A stretch of 64,000 nucleotides of DNA, from assembly GCF_027595985.1 (NCBI RefSeq), contig NC_073305.1:80545974-80609973 (forward strand). Reading direction: 5' to 3'. Shown here one piece after another: positions 1 to 11,282 of the stretch; within the stretch, counting starts at the first letter, position 1; every line of letters starts with the position of its first letter. Under the pieces are notes generated by a model, which did not search any database, was not told where the DNA came from, and saw only the letters and a list, made by a program, of their open reading frames with translations. This stretch comes from Sorex araneus. Lineage: Eukaryota > Chordata > Mammalia > Eulipotyphla > Soricidae. A program made the position numbers and the translations under genes.

Positions 1-995
1 TAAAATAAACAGACTAAATTCAAAAGACACCCTAATTGAATGGGAAAATATATTTGCACACAATACTTCTAGTAATGAACTAATATCCAAGATATAAAAA
101 GCACTTACAAAGTTAAACAACAAAAAATCCAATGACTCTGCTCAAAAAAAAGAAAAAAGGAGGGGCAAAATAGCAAACTTGTCCTGAAGAGCAAATAAGC
201 ACAGACAGTAGACAGATAAAAATGGTGTTCAAATATCACTCATTATCATGGACATGCAAATCAAAATGACAATGTGATATCATCTTACAACCACTGAGAA
301 TGGCCAATATTATAAAGTCTGGAAACATTTAGTGTGGGCAGGGACTATTTAAAAATTAAGAACAGAGCTTTCATATGATACAGCAATTCTACTACTTGTC
401 ATCTATCTCCATGAAGCAAAAATATTAATTCAGAAAAATATATGTACAGCTATATTCATTGCAACATTTAAATACAATGGCCGAATATGGAAAGAACCCA
501 AATGATAGAAAGATATATGCACATCTATGTTCATTGCACCACGATACAATACCCAGGATATAGAAACAACTCAAATAAAATCTGGTAACTGCTAGTTAAA
601 ACAGCAGTAAAACTGCTGTACAGTTTTAAGTAGAAACCTTACAGATTTCCGAGGCTTGGACAAAACTACTGAGCATCATTTTAAGTGACCTAAATAGAGG
701 GAAAAGAAATACCATCTAGATCTCAACCATCTGTGTTGAGATCAGGAGAACAAGGGACTAGACAGCAACAAGCAATGACAAGTCTTTAGGTCAGATTATA
801 AAATGTATATTAGCAATAGGTGGTGGGAGAGAAGAATAAAGAGGTGGATAAGAAGTAATATAAGGACAGTGGTGAAAGGTTGATAAAGTACAATAACCTG
901 ATGCTCACCAAAACCATGAATATCAACTGTATTGTAACCATGCTACTTAATCAATAATAAAAACAATTAATAATAGTTTGATATTTTAACTAAAA
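1..995 (+). mobile_element. Old L1: ORF2 3' end and 3' UTR
   Basis: The start reads like the C-terminal part of L1 ORF2 (ATGCAAATCAAAATGACAAT, then 'gatatcatcttacaaccactgagaatgg'-type sequence near 255-305), followed by a 3' UTR that ends in an A-rich tract near 950-995. The frame is broken many times, so this is an ancient copy. It probably extends left of the window. Confidence 0.75.
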
Positions 996-1777
996 ATGAT
1001 CAAGAAAAAGAAAGGGTCCTGCATTGAGAGTCCAAAACCTGGACCTGTTAATAATTTTTCATCAGGCAGGGAAAATAGCTTACTTCTCTGGATTTCAATA
1101 GTCCTAGGATTCTGTTGATTTTATTCTGCTAATTTATAAAGCAATCTAACTCCAATCAGCCTTGTGAATAAGATGTTTAAATAATATTGGGCCTTGACTG
1201 TGTTCCCAGAACCCTAGTTAAGAAGACATCATGACACAAGCAGAAATCTTTGTTCAAATATTCTTACTGTTCCATCGTATGCTTAGCTGGTTCCATGACA
1301 GGGCACTGGCACATGCAACATACTAAGATTTGTGTCTTTTCAGAAATGTTTCCAAGAACATGTTTTGACATGTTCTTATGACTCTTATTAGAGTAGGCTG
1401 TTCCTAGGCCTTGTGAAACAAACAGAGTGCCCCCCTTCCAGGATCCCAGCTATTTTGGGATATGTAATTAATGTCCAGCATTAAGTAGACTAGTCAAGGC
1501 TAAATTAAGATCACACAAATATTTATTTATTGGAAACTATGCTAAAACAACAGTCATCAAAACTTTGAATCCATATATCTACTTTTCAACATTTTTAAAA
1601 TACTTAGGTGTATATAGATGATATATAAATCAGCATTGCATCGGCTAGATGATTTTTTTCCACTGAAATTTGCCTATATGAAGTTGGGGATCTAAGTGTT
1701 TGGACATCTCCAGAGAGTCTATTGAATATGTAAATCATTTGAATAATATTATTCTCAATGTACATTTATTTAAATAT
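996..1777. other. No recognisable feature
   Basis: AT-rich sequence without a supported ORF, RNA gene or clear repeat boundary. Confidence 0.4.
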
Positions 1778-1940
1778 TTGTTTGGGAGCCACACTGAGCC
1801 AATAATTGAGCAGCTATTTCTAGCTGTGGTCAGGAGTGACCTCTGTCTGTGTCTGGGAACATAAGTGGTTCCAGGAACCTGAACTGGAGTTTGCTGCAGG
1901 CAAGGCAAACTCTTTCCCTCTATAATATCTCTCCAGTCCC
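1778..1940 (-). mobile_element. Type A SINE, degenerate
   Basis: It reads in antisense with the SINE landmarks in order: 'gggagccacac', 'caggagtgacc', 'gcaggcaaggcaaac' and 'atctctccagtccc' at the head end. It is heavily mutated, so an old copy. Confidence 0.7.
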
Positions 1941-2111
1941 AAAATACATGTATTTAAGTACTTACACTAATCCTTAGAAAGCAAATTTAGTATCTCTCTT
2001 TTGGGTTCAGCTCTACATGATAGATAGGAAAGTTTTCTTAGTTTGCCTCTCTGTCAGTCTTAGCATTTATTCACTAATCATAACTTCTTCCCAAATGTTG
2101 TTTTTATTTTT

Positions 2112-2412
2112 TCTTGTCACTTTTGTTTTGGGGGTCATATCCAGAAGTACTCTCAGGGGCTACATGATGCTGGGCATCCAACTTGAGATCTTGAACATGT
2201 AAGATAAGTTTTGTTCTATGAGAACCACGTCCCTCATTCTCTAATATTTTTACTCTTGTGTCTTTGGGATAAAAATCTAAAATCCTTACTTTTTCAGCAA
2301 AAATTACACTTTTAGAGTTGGGGAGATAGCTCACAGTGTTGAAGCACACACTTTTTGCATGCAGGAGTCCAGGTTCACTCCCAAATACGTTTAGCATTAA
2401 CCTGGAGTAGCC
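2112..2412. mobile_element. Two degenerate SINE fragments, opposite orientations
   Basis: About 2112-2215 is an antisense SINE body ('gggggtcatatccag', 'tgctgggcatc'). About 2312-2412 is a sense tRNA-like head ('ttggggagatagctcacagtg', 'ttgcatgcaggagtccaggttcactccc'). Both are old and their limits are approximate. Confidence 0.5.
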
Positions 2413-2899
2413 CTTGATTACCGCCATTTGTGACTCAAATAACAAAATTAAAAATATTTCATTTTTGCGCATGTACAGCTTCACCATCTGTTAGGCACAT
2501 ACTTTCTCTCCATTCCTGTTACAAAACTGACTGGCTAATAGGTTTGTGTGTATACACATACACATGCCTATCAGCTTTGCCTTTGCTTCAGCTGAACATA
2601 TTCTCTGCAACATTGGCTCCTAATTTGAGTCATATCCCAATTAAAAAAATCTGCATTTCTCTCATTTTCTTAATGGAATTTAAAAAAATTATTGATGTAA
2701 CATTGATTTACCTTCTTGGGATTTTATAATTTATCACATACAATGAAGAAGATTTATTTGCTTCCAAGTCAAATGGACTAAAATGCACTGCTTTGAAAAT
2801 TTTCAAAAAGAATCTAAGAGACAAGATGACCCATTCCCATCATATCTCAGCCCAGGAAAGAGTCCCAAGCCCAAAGATGTGGTTAAAAAAAAAAGGGTG

Positions 2900-3027
2900 G
2901 GCCCAGACAGAGAAGGGAACACCAAGTAAAATGTGATTGGAGATCCGTCAAGGGAAGGGAGATGCGTGCTGAAAGTAAACTAGAGACCGAACATGATGGC
3001 AACTCAATACCCCTATTGCAAACCAAA

Positions 3028-3086
<59 letters not shown>

Positions 3087-3298
3087 AATTGGAATGCCCT
3101 GCCACAGAGGCAGGGTAGCGGGGGATGGGATTGGGGGGTGGGAGGGATACTGGGTTCATTGGTGGTGGAGAATGAACACTGGTGGAGGGATGGGCTCTCG
3201 AACATTGTATGAGGGAAACACAAGCACGAAAATGTGTAAATCCGTAACTGTACCCTCACAGTGACTCACTAATTAAAAAATAAATAATTTTTTTTAAA
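2900..3298 (+). mobile_element. L1 3' UTR fragment
   Basis: It contains the shrew L1 3'-end series seen elsewhere in the window: 'gatgcgtgctgaaagta', 'ctcaatacccctattgca', 'ccctgccacagaggcaggg', 'gagggatactgg' and 'gtaactgtaccctcac', then an A/T tail. It is 5'-truncated, with a GA microsatellite inside. Confidence 0.85.
3030..3083. repeat. (AG)n microsatellite
   Basis: Uninterrupted AG dinucleotide for about 54 bp, inside the L1 3' UTR at a place where other copies have a short GAGAGA run. It probably arose by expansion of that run. Confidence 0.95.
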
Positions 3299-3439
3299 AA
3301 GGTAGGCAGGAAAATCTATGGATCAGCATTCATTTTGTTTTAATTGAACATCTCTATCATATTAAATTTAAGTGTTTATTCAAAATTGATCCATACATAT
3401 TACATAACACATATTCGTTTGAAAATTAAATTAATATAT

Positions 3440-3625
3440 TACAGGAAGAGAACAGAATTTACCAAGGGGTGGGAGGGTGGTGAAAGGTATGGGAAGACCT
3501 GAGAAAATGGAGGAGAGAAGTGGGGACTGTGATGGAGGTACAGTATTAGAACATTATATGTATGAAACTATCATTAACAACATTATACCTCATGATGCCT
3601 CATATAAAAAATTTTATTTTGAGAA
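3440..3625 (+). mobile_element. Old L1 3' end
   Basis: The order 'ggggtgggagggtgg', 'gaacattatatgtatgaaact', 'ttatacctcatgatgcctca', A-rich end parallels the 3' ends of younger L1s in the window, but with much divergence. Confidence 0.55.
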
Positions 3626-4388
3626 TACACTGTATGTAACATGAAATATAAAGAATATTAACATTTAAGAGAACTAGATAAAATTGAGTGAAATTAATTG
3701 CAACTATGCTTAATTTTTGAATTTGAATATAATATTTCCAAATCCCACAAATTACGTTACATATTTTATTTTGGATATGGTGACCTCTGCAAGAACATTA
3801 GTGACTAATGACTACTACTGACAATTCTGTGGTCCTTTCCACAATACCGAGCCAAATTATTAGGAGGCACTCCTTGAGAACAAAGATTCCAGACCGTGAG
3901 TCTAAGAAACATTAACTAGGGTTTTATGTTTCCTAACTTGAGGGTGTGCCATTTACCTTCTCTGTGAACAGTACCTCCCAAGGGTGCCAGTGCACAATCT
4001 GTGCAGTACAGCATGGGGAGGCTGGGACAGCCTGGTAATGGCAGGTGCTTTCCAGGGAGCAGCTTCATGAGCACAAAGGGGAGAAAGGAAGAGTCTCATT
4101 CCTATTGGTCTTACCAACACCCCTGAATTTAGAGCTCATAATCATTATCAAACGTTCTTCCAGAGTGCATGATAGGTGGTTCATACATGTGCACCCTGAT
4201 AAAAACCATAAAGTCTGGAATCAAACTACAATTAAAACCTGAGAAGGACTGCATACTAGAGAAAAAGAAATGGGTTCAAAAAATGTTGATGAAAATTGTT
4301 GATCCTAATCTCCTCACAATATTACACTGGCTATATTTGGATTAACTAATGAATTTTTCTTGAATTTTCACTAATTATGCTTAAACTA

Positions 4389-4389
4389 A

Positions 4390-4420
<31 letters not shown>

Positions 4421-4421
4421 A
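4389..4421. repeat. (CA)n(TA)n microsatellite
   Basis: A CA tract running directly into a TA tract. Confidence 0.9.
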
Positions 4422-4431
4422 AATATTGGTT

Positions 4432-4596
4432 TGGGGAAAAATTAAGTTGGCAGGGCTTGGAGCTTACTCCTGGTTCTGAGCTAAGGGATCACCCCTGGTG
4501 GGGCTTGGTAGACTAGATGGGGTGCCAGGAATCAAACTTAGGTTGGTCATGTGCAAGACAAGTGCCCTACACACTGTACTAACTCTATGGGCTTGA
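4432..4596 (-). mobile_element. Type A SINE, degenerate
   Basis: Antisense series 'ttactcctggttctgagc', 'gatcacccctggtgg', 'gtgccaggaatcaaac', 'catgtgcaagacaagtgccctac'. Old copy. Confidence 0.75.
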
Positions 4597-4599
4597 ATT

Positions 4600-4672
4600 G
4601 ACAGTGACACTGTCACTGTCACTGTCATCCTGTTGTCCATCGATTTGCTCGAGCGGGCACCAGTTTTATGGG
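4600..4672 (-). mobile_element. Type B SINE, 3' tail only
   Basis: Antisense tail repeats (CACTGT) followed by 'catcgatttgctcgagcggg', the 3' end of type B. It is strongly 5'-truncated. Confidence 0.8.
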
Positions 4673-4728
4673 TAGTTCAAATTTATCCCAATAAATAATA
4701 GTTCAGATTCCTATATATCGAGCATTTA

Positions 4729-4835
4729 TTTGGTTTGGGAGACCTCACCCACCCAGGGTGCTCAGTGATTGAACTCAGGTCAGCTACATGCAAGGCAAGT
4801 TCCTGACCACTATACTACCTTTCTGAAATCCTATA
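4729..4835 (-). mobile_element. SINE fragment, degenerate
   Basis: Antisense: 'cagggtgctcagtgattgaactcaggtcagc' region followed by 'catgcaaggcaagt' and 'ccactatactacc', a worn type A head and partial body. Confidence 0.6.
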
Positions 4836-5009
4836 TTGATTGTTTATTATTTATATACTTCTTCTAGACAATTTGCATAAATTATATTTTTAATATCCAT
4901 ATCTATCTTAGAGAACTAATCATTATAACATGCATTTTACTAGTAAGGATTTTGAAGCTGAGAGAAGCTCAATAGTATAACAGAAATCAAATTGCTAGTC
5001 TAGTTTGCT

Positions 5010-5195
5010 TGTTTTCATTTAGTTTTGTTTTGTAACTACACCCAACAGAACTCAGGGTTTACTCTTGGCTTTGCACTCTGGGATCATCTCTGGTGGGGCT
5101 CAGGGGACCATTAATGGGGCCATGGACAACATTTTGTGTCTTGTGTCTTGGACAAGTGTCTTTCCCACTGCACTATACCTCTAGGTTGACTCCTC
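5010..5195 (-). mobile_element. Type A SINE, old
   Basis: Antisense landmarks 'actacacccaacag', 'ggtttactcttggc', 'tggggctcaggggacca' and 'cccactgcactatacctct'. Confidence 0.7.
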
Positions 5196-5237
5196 CAGTT
5201 TTCAAATCACAATGACAGTAAAAATGGTCTTACCATG

Positions 5238-5448
5238 TATATTGACCCAGGTTCGATTCCTCCATCCCTCTCGGGGAGCCCAGCAAACTACCAACTACCG
5301 AGAGTATCCTGCTCGCACGGCAGAACCTGGCAAGCTACCAGTGGTGTATTGGATTTGCTAAAAACAGTAACAAGTCTCACAATGGAGACATTACTGGTGC
5401 CTGCTGAAGCAAACTGATGAACAACTGGGAAGACAGTGCTATAGTGCT
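5238..5448 (+). mobile_element. Type B SINE, 5'-truncated
   Basis: It starts at box B ('cccaggttcgattcctcc'), continues through 'gagagtatcctgctcgcac', 'aacagtaacaagtctcac' and 'aatggagacattactgg', and ends in 'gacagtgctatagtgctatagtg' tail repeats. Confidence 0.9.
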
Positions 5449-5875
5449 ATAGTGTATACTGCTTTCCAAAGTCAAATCATCAGTTCTATTGGTCTTGAGC
5501 AGGATAATTGGTATTCATTCGAACCATTTTCTTTGCATCGGCACATTACTTTTCTTCTTTGCATTAAACAGATTACCAAAATTCTCTATCATTGTTATCT
5601 GTCTGTCTCTCCTTTCCTTTCTTGTTCTCTCTACTTATGTCTTTTCCTGTCTCTTTTTCTACAGACCTAACAGATGCAACTGAAAAAGTGTTTACAACTG
5701 CTTCAATTTTGACAGAAAACATCAGGACAAGTTTCAAAATCGACACACAAAGTTCTGAACCATTAAGTTACCTTAGAGAATGGATGCAATTCTCACTGGA
5801 GACCCAGTGTCTTCACTAGCTCTTAGCCAGTGATCAATAATAGATCTCTTCTTATTATCTGTAAAAATTGTATTT
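5449..5875. other. Unassigned, with an acceptor-like site
   Basis: A long pyrimidine tract (about 5592-5663) ends in ACAG at about 5665. An open stretch runs on to a stop at 5817-5819. No donor closes a convincing exon, so I do not call one. The rest is AT-rich and featureless. Confidence 0.3.
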
Positions 5876-6022
5876 CGGAGAGATAGTAGAGTGGTTAAGA
5901 TCTTGCATTGCATGCAGCCAACCCGGATTCTGTCTTGAACACCCTAGATGGTCTGCTGGGCCCTGCAAGAAGAGTTCCCTAAGAATATTGCCCATAACAA
6001 GTTTCTGAGCATCTCTGGATTT
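5876..6022 (+). mobile_element. SINE, degenerate
   Basis: Worn tRNA-like head ('ggagagatagtagagtgg', 'gcattgcatgcagccaaccc') and SINE body. Confidence 0.6.
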
Positions 6023-6665
6023 AGAACACTTTTTTTAAAAAAAGTATTTCTGATTTTTCTCTCATGATATTCATTCCTACTATGTGCCGCTTTTATCTAC
6101 TCTCTGGAATCTGCTATGTAGTATATTGCAAATGCTAGATAGATAAAAGGATAAAACAGGAAAAGCTGTTCTGAATAACTATCTGCACATTTTCTCCATC
6201 ATATGTATCCAGAAAAGAGGTCTGTAATTGGAATGGTAAAAACATCATCACTCACACAGTAGCTCTAATCAAAACCCCCGAGAGTCAAAATTGGTGTTTT
6301 ATTGTTTTAACTCCACCAAATCTATCAACAAAATGTCTGGGCTCTGTCTTCCAGACAATCCTAATTCTACTTTCTGAGCCCTCCACTGCTGTTACCTTAG
6401 GGCAACCTGCCATTGTCTCTTGCATAGTACTTCAGCTGCCCCCAAATTGTTCTGCTTGCTTTTTCCCCATCTCTACTAAGGCTTGTCCAAAAAAGATAGT
6501 CATAATGTTGACTCCCATCCACTTTGTGTAAAGTGACAGTCCTTCCAGTGACTTACAGGGCCTGGCATGGATTGTGCCTACTTTACCTTGCTGTCCATCT
6601 CCCCTGATTCCTTTTCTCCTCTCTCTCCTTGATCTGTCACTGCCATCTCCAACCACCATCTACTT
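6023..6665. other. No supported feature
   Basis: The longest ORFs here are short and lack codon-level support or splice context. Confidence 0.4.
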
Positions 6666-7100
6666 CACTGTGGGAAGCAGAATAGTGGCTCCCATACCAG
6701 TCAATATCCTAATCCCTAAAACCTGAGAATGCTAACTTTGGCGTCAAAAAGGATTTTGACATTAGTGATTTTATAATGGGGAATTATTCTGGCAGACCGC
6801 CATCTAATCAATGGGTTCCTAAGAGAATGGAGGCAGGTCTAGGTCTGAAGAAGAGAAGAGGGTGAGTAAAGGATATGAGGTATGAGCCATAAAAAAAAAG
6901 CGTGCCATACAGCTCTTGATGCTAGAAGGAAGGAAGGGGATTTTTTCAAAGCTTCCAGAAGGAACATATACCTGATGACTTTTAGGACCCTAAACTCCTT
7001 TCAAATTCCAGACTTTTAGATCTGTAAGAAAATACATTTGTGTTCACTCACACTACGTAATTTGTGTTGATTTTGAACCTAAGTAATAGGAAATTGAAAC
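6666..7100 (+). mobile_element. Ancient LTR-type repeat (MaLR/MER-like)
   Basis: The order 'gcagaatagtggctccc', 'atcctaatccctaaaacctg', 'aaggattttgaca', 'ggaattattctggc', 'ccagacttttagatctgtaag', 'ttgtgttgattttgaacctaagtaataggaaa' follows a common eutherian LTR consensus that I recognise from memory. The exact subfamily is uncertain. Confidence 0.55.
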
Positions 7101-7109
7101 ACCCATTAT

Positions 7110-7345
7110 CTTGTTTTATGTTTCTATGCGGGAAGGTCTCCCCATGGTACTTGGGATTCAGAAGTCACTCTGGGAGCACTCAGCCTCACAGTCTCACCTG
7201 ATGGTTCGGTTGTTGGGTTGCAAGTTGCTCAGAGCCAGCAGCATTCAGAGGGCCCTGCAGTACTCAGGATCAAAAGCAAGTCATCATGCACACAAGACAT
7301 GCACTCCAGCCCTTTCAGCCCTCTCCCTAGCCTCTGGTGAATATT
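7110..7345 (-). mobile_element. Possible degenerate SINE
   Basis: Weak antisense similarity to type A: 'gtcactctgggagcactcag', 'gcagtactcaggatcaaaagcaag', 'acatgcactccagcc'. Weak evidence. Confidence 0.3.
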
Positions 7346-7394
7346 TCTTTATATCACCATTGCACAGGGCATAGTCTATATTTACTCATTTCTT

Positions 7395-7505
7395 TGCCTA
7401 TCAGTTGTTTTCCCCACTACAATGCAAAATTCAGAGGAGCCAGTATTATGTTTTCCTTGTCCTTGTAAACCCAAGACCTAGCATAGGAACAATTTGTTGA
7501 ATGTA
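7395..7505 (+). mobile_element. L2-like 3' end
   Basis: The series 'ttcagaggagccagtatt', 'ccttgtccttgtaaacccaagacctagcatagg', 'aatttgttgaatgtat' matches the typical L2 3' region (for example 'TTTGTTGAATG'). Confidence 0.5.
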
Positions 7506-8745
7506 TACAGAAACAATATGTTTTTATTAAATAAGTTAATGGCCAAGCAACTAAAACAGCTGAGGCTCTATAGAATTTTGATTGAACATATGTAGTCATA
7601 AACAGTGTGACAATCTTACTGACTTGTCTAGAGGAAGTGAATACATACACCCATGAATACAGGTATAGATGCAGCCCAGTGATTTACACCTAAACATCCC
7701 AGAAAATCAAGAAACCCAGAACTGAAAAGCAAGGCCTTCTAAGAAGCTGAGTCCAACGCAAGGGTTCCTGTACCTCCTCTGGAGAGCTGAGAGAACTGAG
7801 TCTGAGCAGACTATAAACACAAGCCCCAGCTCTCATGCAAGAGGGGCACTCCAGTGTTACTCTGTTTTACATGTTGCATTTCCATTCAACATTGAACGAA
7901 GATGCCAGCAAGGGGCAGGCAGAGTGGGGGTTATAAACAGGGACTATAGCTGCAACTTTTCTCACTGAATGCCGCTTAAGATCTTGAAAAAGAAGTTCAC
8001 CCCAAGGAGCTGAGGCAGTTGGTACATTCTATGTCCTCCTAATTACCATAATGATGATATGAAAGAAGAACACAATTTAAAGAGTTCATTAAAACTAATA
8101 TTCATTTTAGGGAAGTACAGATCCTAACCTAGAAACCATGTATTATTAACAAGTAGTTTTTCCAGTTGCTGGTCCCAAATGGAGATGCCTCTATGTGTTT
8201 TTCCTTGGTACATCTGCTTGGTTCAGTAGCGAGCTCACTTCTGATGAAATCAACACTTGGCCAAATTTACAAATATTGTTTTGATGTGCCAATAACAACG
8301 ATGTATCATCTTGCCTGTTGCATGAAGCTTCATGGGTACTTCTATCCTGATTCAAATATACCTTGTTCTCACATTTAGAAACCTCTGGGACCTGGGAGAC
8401 TAGCAGAAGTGAATTGGAAATAAAGGCTGGAAGGCTGCTTACAGCATCTCCTGGCCCCTCCACACATATGTCTGCATCCCTCCTGGAATTCCGACAGCAT
8501 TCCACTATGTCCTTTAGTCATCCAGATTTACCATATGCAAGTCTGTCTCCTAAGTCACTTTGTTGATTTCTTGAGAACAAGGGTACTGTCATTTCCTCTC
8601 CTTTGAAAGCTCAGCACAATAGCCATTAAGGTGTGTTGGATACCAAACACTCTGTTGGCTGTTTAGTTAAGGAATTAGATAGGATAAAGGAGACTGAGTT
8701 TACTCAGAAAACAATTAAGAAATAATTCAAAGTAAAAGATAACAT
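7506..8745. other. Mostly unassigned; weak L2 remnant near 8568-8640
   Basis: There is no convincing exon. A short L2-like series ('gagaacaagggtactgtcatt', 'gctcagcacaatagcc') lies near 8570-8630. The remainder shows nothing I can support. Confidence 0.35.
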
Positions 8746-8900
8746 TGTACTAGCTGCCTTGCTTGCGACTTACCTGGGTTCAATCCCTGGCATCCCATAT
8801 GGTTCCCCCCTAATCACCATCAGGAGTGATTCCTTAGTACAGAGCCAGGAGTAAGCCCTGAGCATTGCAGGGTGTGGCCCAAAAAGAATAGCAAAAAATA
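8746..8900 (+). mobile_element. Type A SINE, head-truncated
   Basis: 'ccttgcttgcgactt', 'cctgggttcaatccctggcatcccatatgg', 'caggagtgattcc', 'agccaggagtaagccctgag', 'gtgtggcccaaaaag', A-rich end. The head is truncated or worn. Confidence 0.85.
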
Positions 8901-9792
8901 TAACACTGTACTAAGTTAACAAATAAAATGTTTTTGTCTAGAAGAGTTATTTGGAATGGAAAAAGAAGAAATGAGTGTGAAGCAGGTTTTTGTAAGTTCA
9001 TAAAGTAGTTTTACTAGCAAGAAGTGGCAGAATTAGTAACATATTGTCTAAACAAACAAATATTTATATTGTGGGGATATTTAGGGGAGATTTCTTAATT
9101 ATACAGATGTTTTTGCAACCCTGACATATTTTTATATATTGATTATATTCATAATCATAACCTTCATTCTTATTCAAAGGTCAAACCAAAGTTCTTGGTT
9201 TGAGTATTATGAGCACTAACATCACCAATGGCTTTAATATCTTTCTACTTTGATAATCATTTTACTCCATCATGTAATTCATTTATATCAGGACAAAGGG
9301 CAAATTCCATGTCAGGAAACATTTATTGACCTTATATCTGCACTATCTGTGACCTTCGAAACATAGAAATTAATCTGGCACCTATCTTTATTGATTTCTC
9401 CTGTAAGTCTTAGTTTCATTTCTAAAGACATTGTCGGTGAAGGAAATTTAACCAGACAGAAAAATATATTTAACATTGGTCAAAAAAGTAAAGATTCTAC
9501 CAGCAATTTATGCTCATTTATAAGAGAACTCTTGTTCTAGTATCACTAGTATCACCAGTGTTACATAACAGTCAAAGGTTTGTCACACATGTGTGCACTT
9601 TCTAATTTTTTTAATATTGAATATTGCTGAAGAAACTCTGAAATGACTCATTCATCATCCCTCATCTTAAACTGCATAGTGAGGCCCAAAGAACATGACT
9701 CTGTACATCATTCCCCGGTTATTCAGAACAAAATCAAACACCAAGTAATGTCATCTGCACAGTGAGTGGTCTCTGTAAGACACAGTCCTTAC
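8901..9792. other. Unassigned, probable intron next to the Tyr-rich exon
   Basis: AT-rich, with no repeat I can name. If the exon at 9793-10332 is real, this lies in its downstream intron on the minus strand. Confidence 0.4.
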
Positions 9793-9795
9793 CTT
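9787..9795 (-). other. Splice donor of the Tyr-rich exon
   Basis: Minus-strand AAG|GTAAGG is a full consensus 5' splice site, directly after the codons LYVK. It decides the 3' end of the coding exon. Confidence 0.8.
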
Positions 9796-10332
9796 CACAT
9801 AGAGGTGAATCTCAGGGTGTAAATGATCTGATTCATTTTCTTCTTCATCATCAGGTACAGAATAGCCAGTGGGGGCATCTCTAATGGTCGAGAAATCCCT
9901 GCTTTCCTGGATGGTGAAGGTTGAAGGAGAGAGATCTTCTTCCATCATTAGACTCCCATTCTCCTGGTACTCCTGTGGGCCAGATTTCTTGTACTCGATT
10001 GATGAGTATAATTCTTCCACCAGGGTGACCCCATCCTCTTGGGGGGGTCCTTGTTGAAGATCTTCAGTCTCAGAATACACTGCATCAGGCAGGAGGTAAC
10101 CTTCTTCTTGTTCTCGGTCTCGGGAAGAGACTGAGCTGTTCTCATTTGCAACTGCATAAGGGGACACAAAGTCATACTCATGGGGTTCTTGCTCATTGAC
10201 ATATAAATTGTTTTCTGATCTCTGCTCTACATTGATGACATCATAAACATCACCTTCATTTTCTTCTGGAACGTCATATATTCTGTCTTTTTGGATTGTG
10301 TCATATATTCCGCTGCAATCTTCATCACCCAT
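9793..10332 (-). CDS. Tyrosine-rich acidic coding exon, probable phospho-adaptor N-terminus
   Basis: The ATG at 10332-10330 has a strong Kozak context (AACCATGG) and opens 180 codons to a consensus donor AAG|GTAAGG (exon ends at 9793, intron GT at 9792-9791), leaving phase 0. The peptide is acidic with 13 tyrosines (residues 10, 19, 30, 44, 53, 59, 79, 86, 109, 114, 122, 157, 178). Many lie in SH2-ligand-like contexts: YDTI, YDVP (Crk/Abl-type), YDVI, YVNE (Grb2-type YxN), YDFV, YLLP, YSSI and YSVP. No folded domain is visible, so the exon looks like a disordered docking region. This composition is typical of immune or cytoskeletal signalling adaptors and of N-termini of some Rho-GEFs. I could not name the gene. 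The frame stays open upstream to 10437, so an upstream coding exon or a longer start is possible, but the Kozak ATG is preferred. Reading past the donor gives only 13 more residues before a stop, as expected of an intron. Confidence 0.8.
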
Positions 10333-10440
10333 GGTTATTGATTTGATTTTTTTGCAGGAAGACCTGAGTATATCCAAAGCAAGGAAAGGGAGAGAGGATC
10401 TTGTCCTGCCCTGCAGAGGAATCAACTGGCGTTTCAAACA
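10333..10440 (-). other. Probable 5' UTR or upstream exon part
   Basis: On the minus strand this has acceptor-like ends 'gattcctctgcag|gg' and 'ttggatatactcag|gt' upstream of the Kozak ATG. Either could begin the exon. It is also in frame with the CDS, so a longer N-terminus cannot be excluded. Confidence 0.4.
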
Positions 10441-11282
10441 CAGCTACTAGCAACACCTATCAATGACAGGTCTCTAACAATCATTTACAGGACTCTAATC
10501 AGCAAACCACAAGTCCATTGGACACAAGATAAAGCTTACACACTCACTTAACTCCTTCACTACTAAGAATATTTTTTACTAGGTGCTCATTGCCAGGAAC
10601 CCCCAAATTTGTTGTAACAACAAAGGATTGAAATTAATTACCCATTCTTGTTCTTGTTTGCATGGAAATTCTGAATGTATTTAGCCTTTTATCACTAAAA
10701 ATGTTGGACAGTTTTCAAGAAGCTCCTGCAAGTCAGCAAAGAGAAATTCATACAGTAGCTCATCTATTTAGAGCTAAATTCATCACAAAACAATTTGTTC
10801 AGGTCTTATTAGGCTCTGATAAATGATCTATTTATGATCCAGTTAAATAATACATTCCATTTACATTCTCGATCTGGAAACACCAGTGGGTGATTAAAGT
10901 GCAGACAAAAAAAAATAAATGCCCTGGCCTGTGGATATATAAATGCAGACCACCAAAAAATTAGAGACTCACAGGATTTGAGGCTTTTTTTCCCCTCCAA
11001 AATCTGTGTGATCATAATAATCAACAAATATTCACTAAGATTCTACTATGTGAAAATAGGCCCTGATAGTAAATAATATTGCAAACAAAATCAAATTCAT
11101 AAAAACCACATCAATTTGTAAAAAATATATATATAACATATAGGACAAGGTACATTATAGAGTATCAAATATATGAACCTAAGGATATATTCTCTGTTAC
11201 CTAGGGACTGTTAGTTGAGGAGATATCAAGAGAAACTAAAACCTTAACACAGAGAGAACAAACCTGTCAAGGTTTTCTCAGT
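10441..11282. other. No supported feature
   Basis: AT-rich. If the exon above is internal, this is upstream intron. No promoter-like GC content is present. Confidence 0.4.

Noticed and set aside
2948-3264. ORFs on both strands with Arg-Glu or Ser-Leu runs
   Set aside because: Produced by the (AG)n microsatellite inside an L1 3' UTR.
5592-5819. Coding exon after the acceptor-like pyrimidine tract
   Set aside because: No donor at the other end, low complexity before it, and no recognisable peptide.
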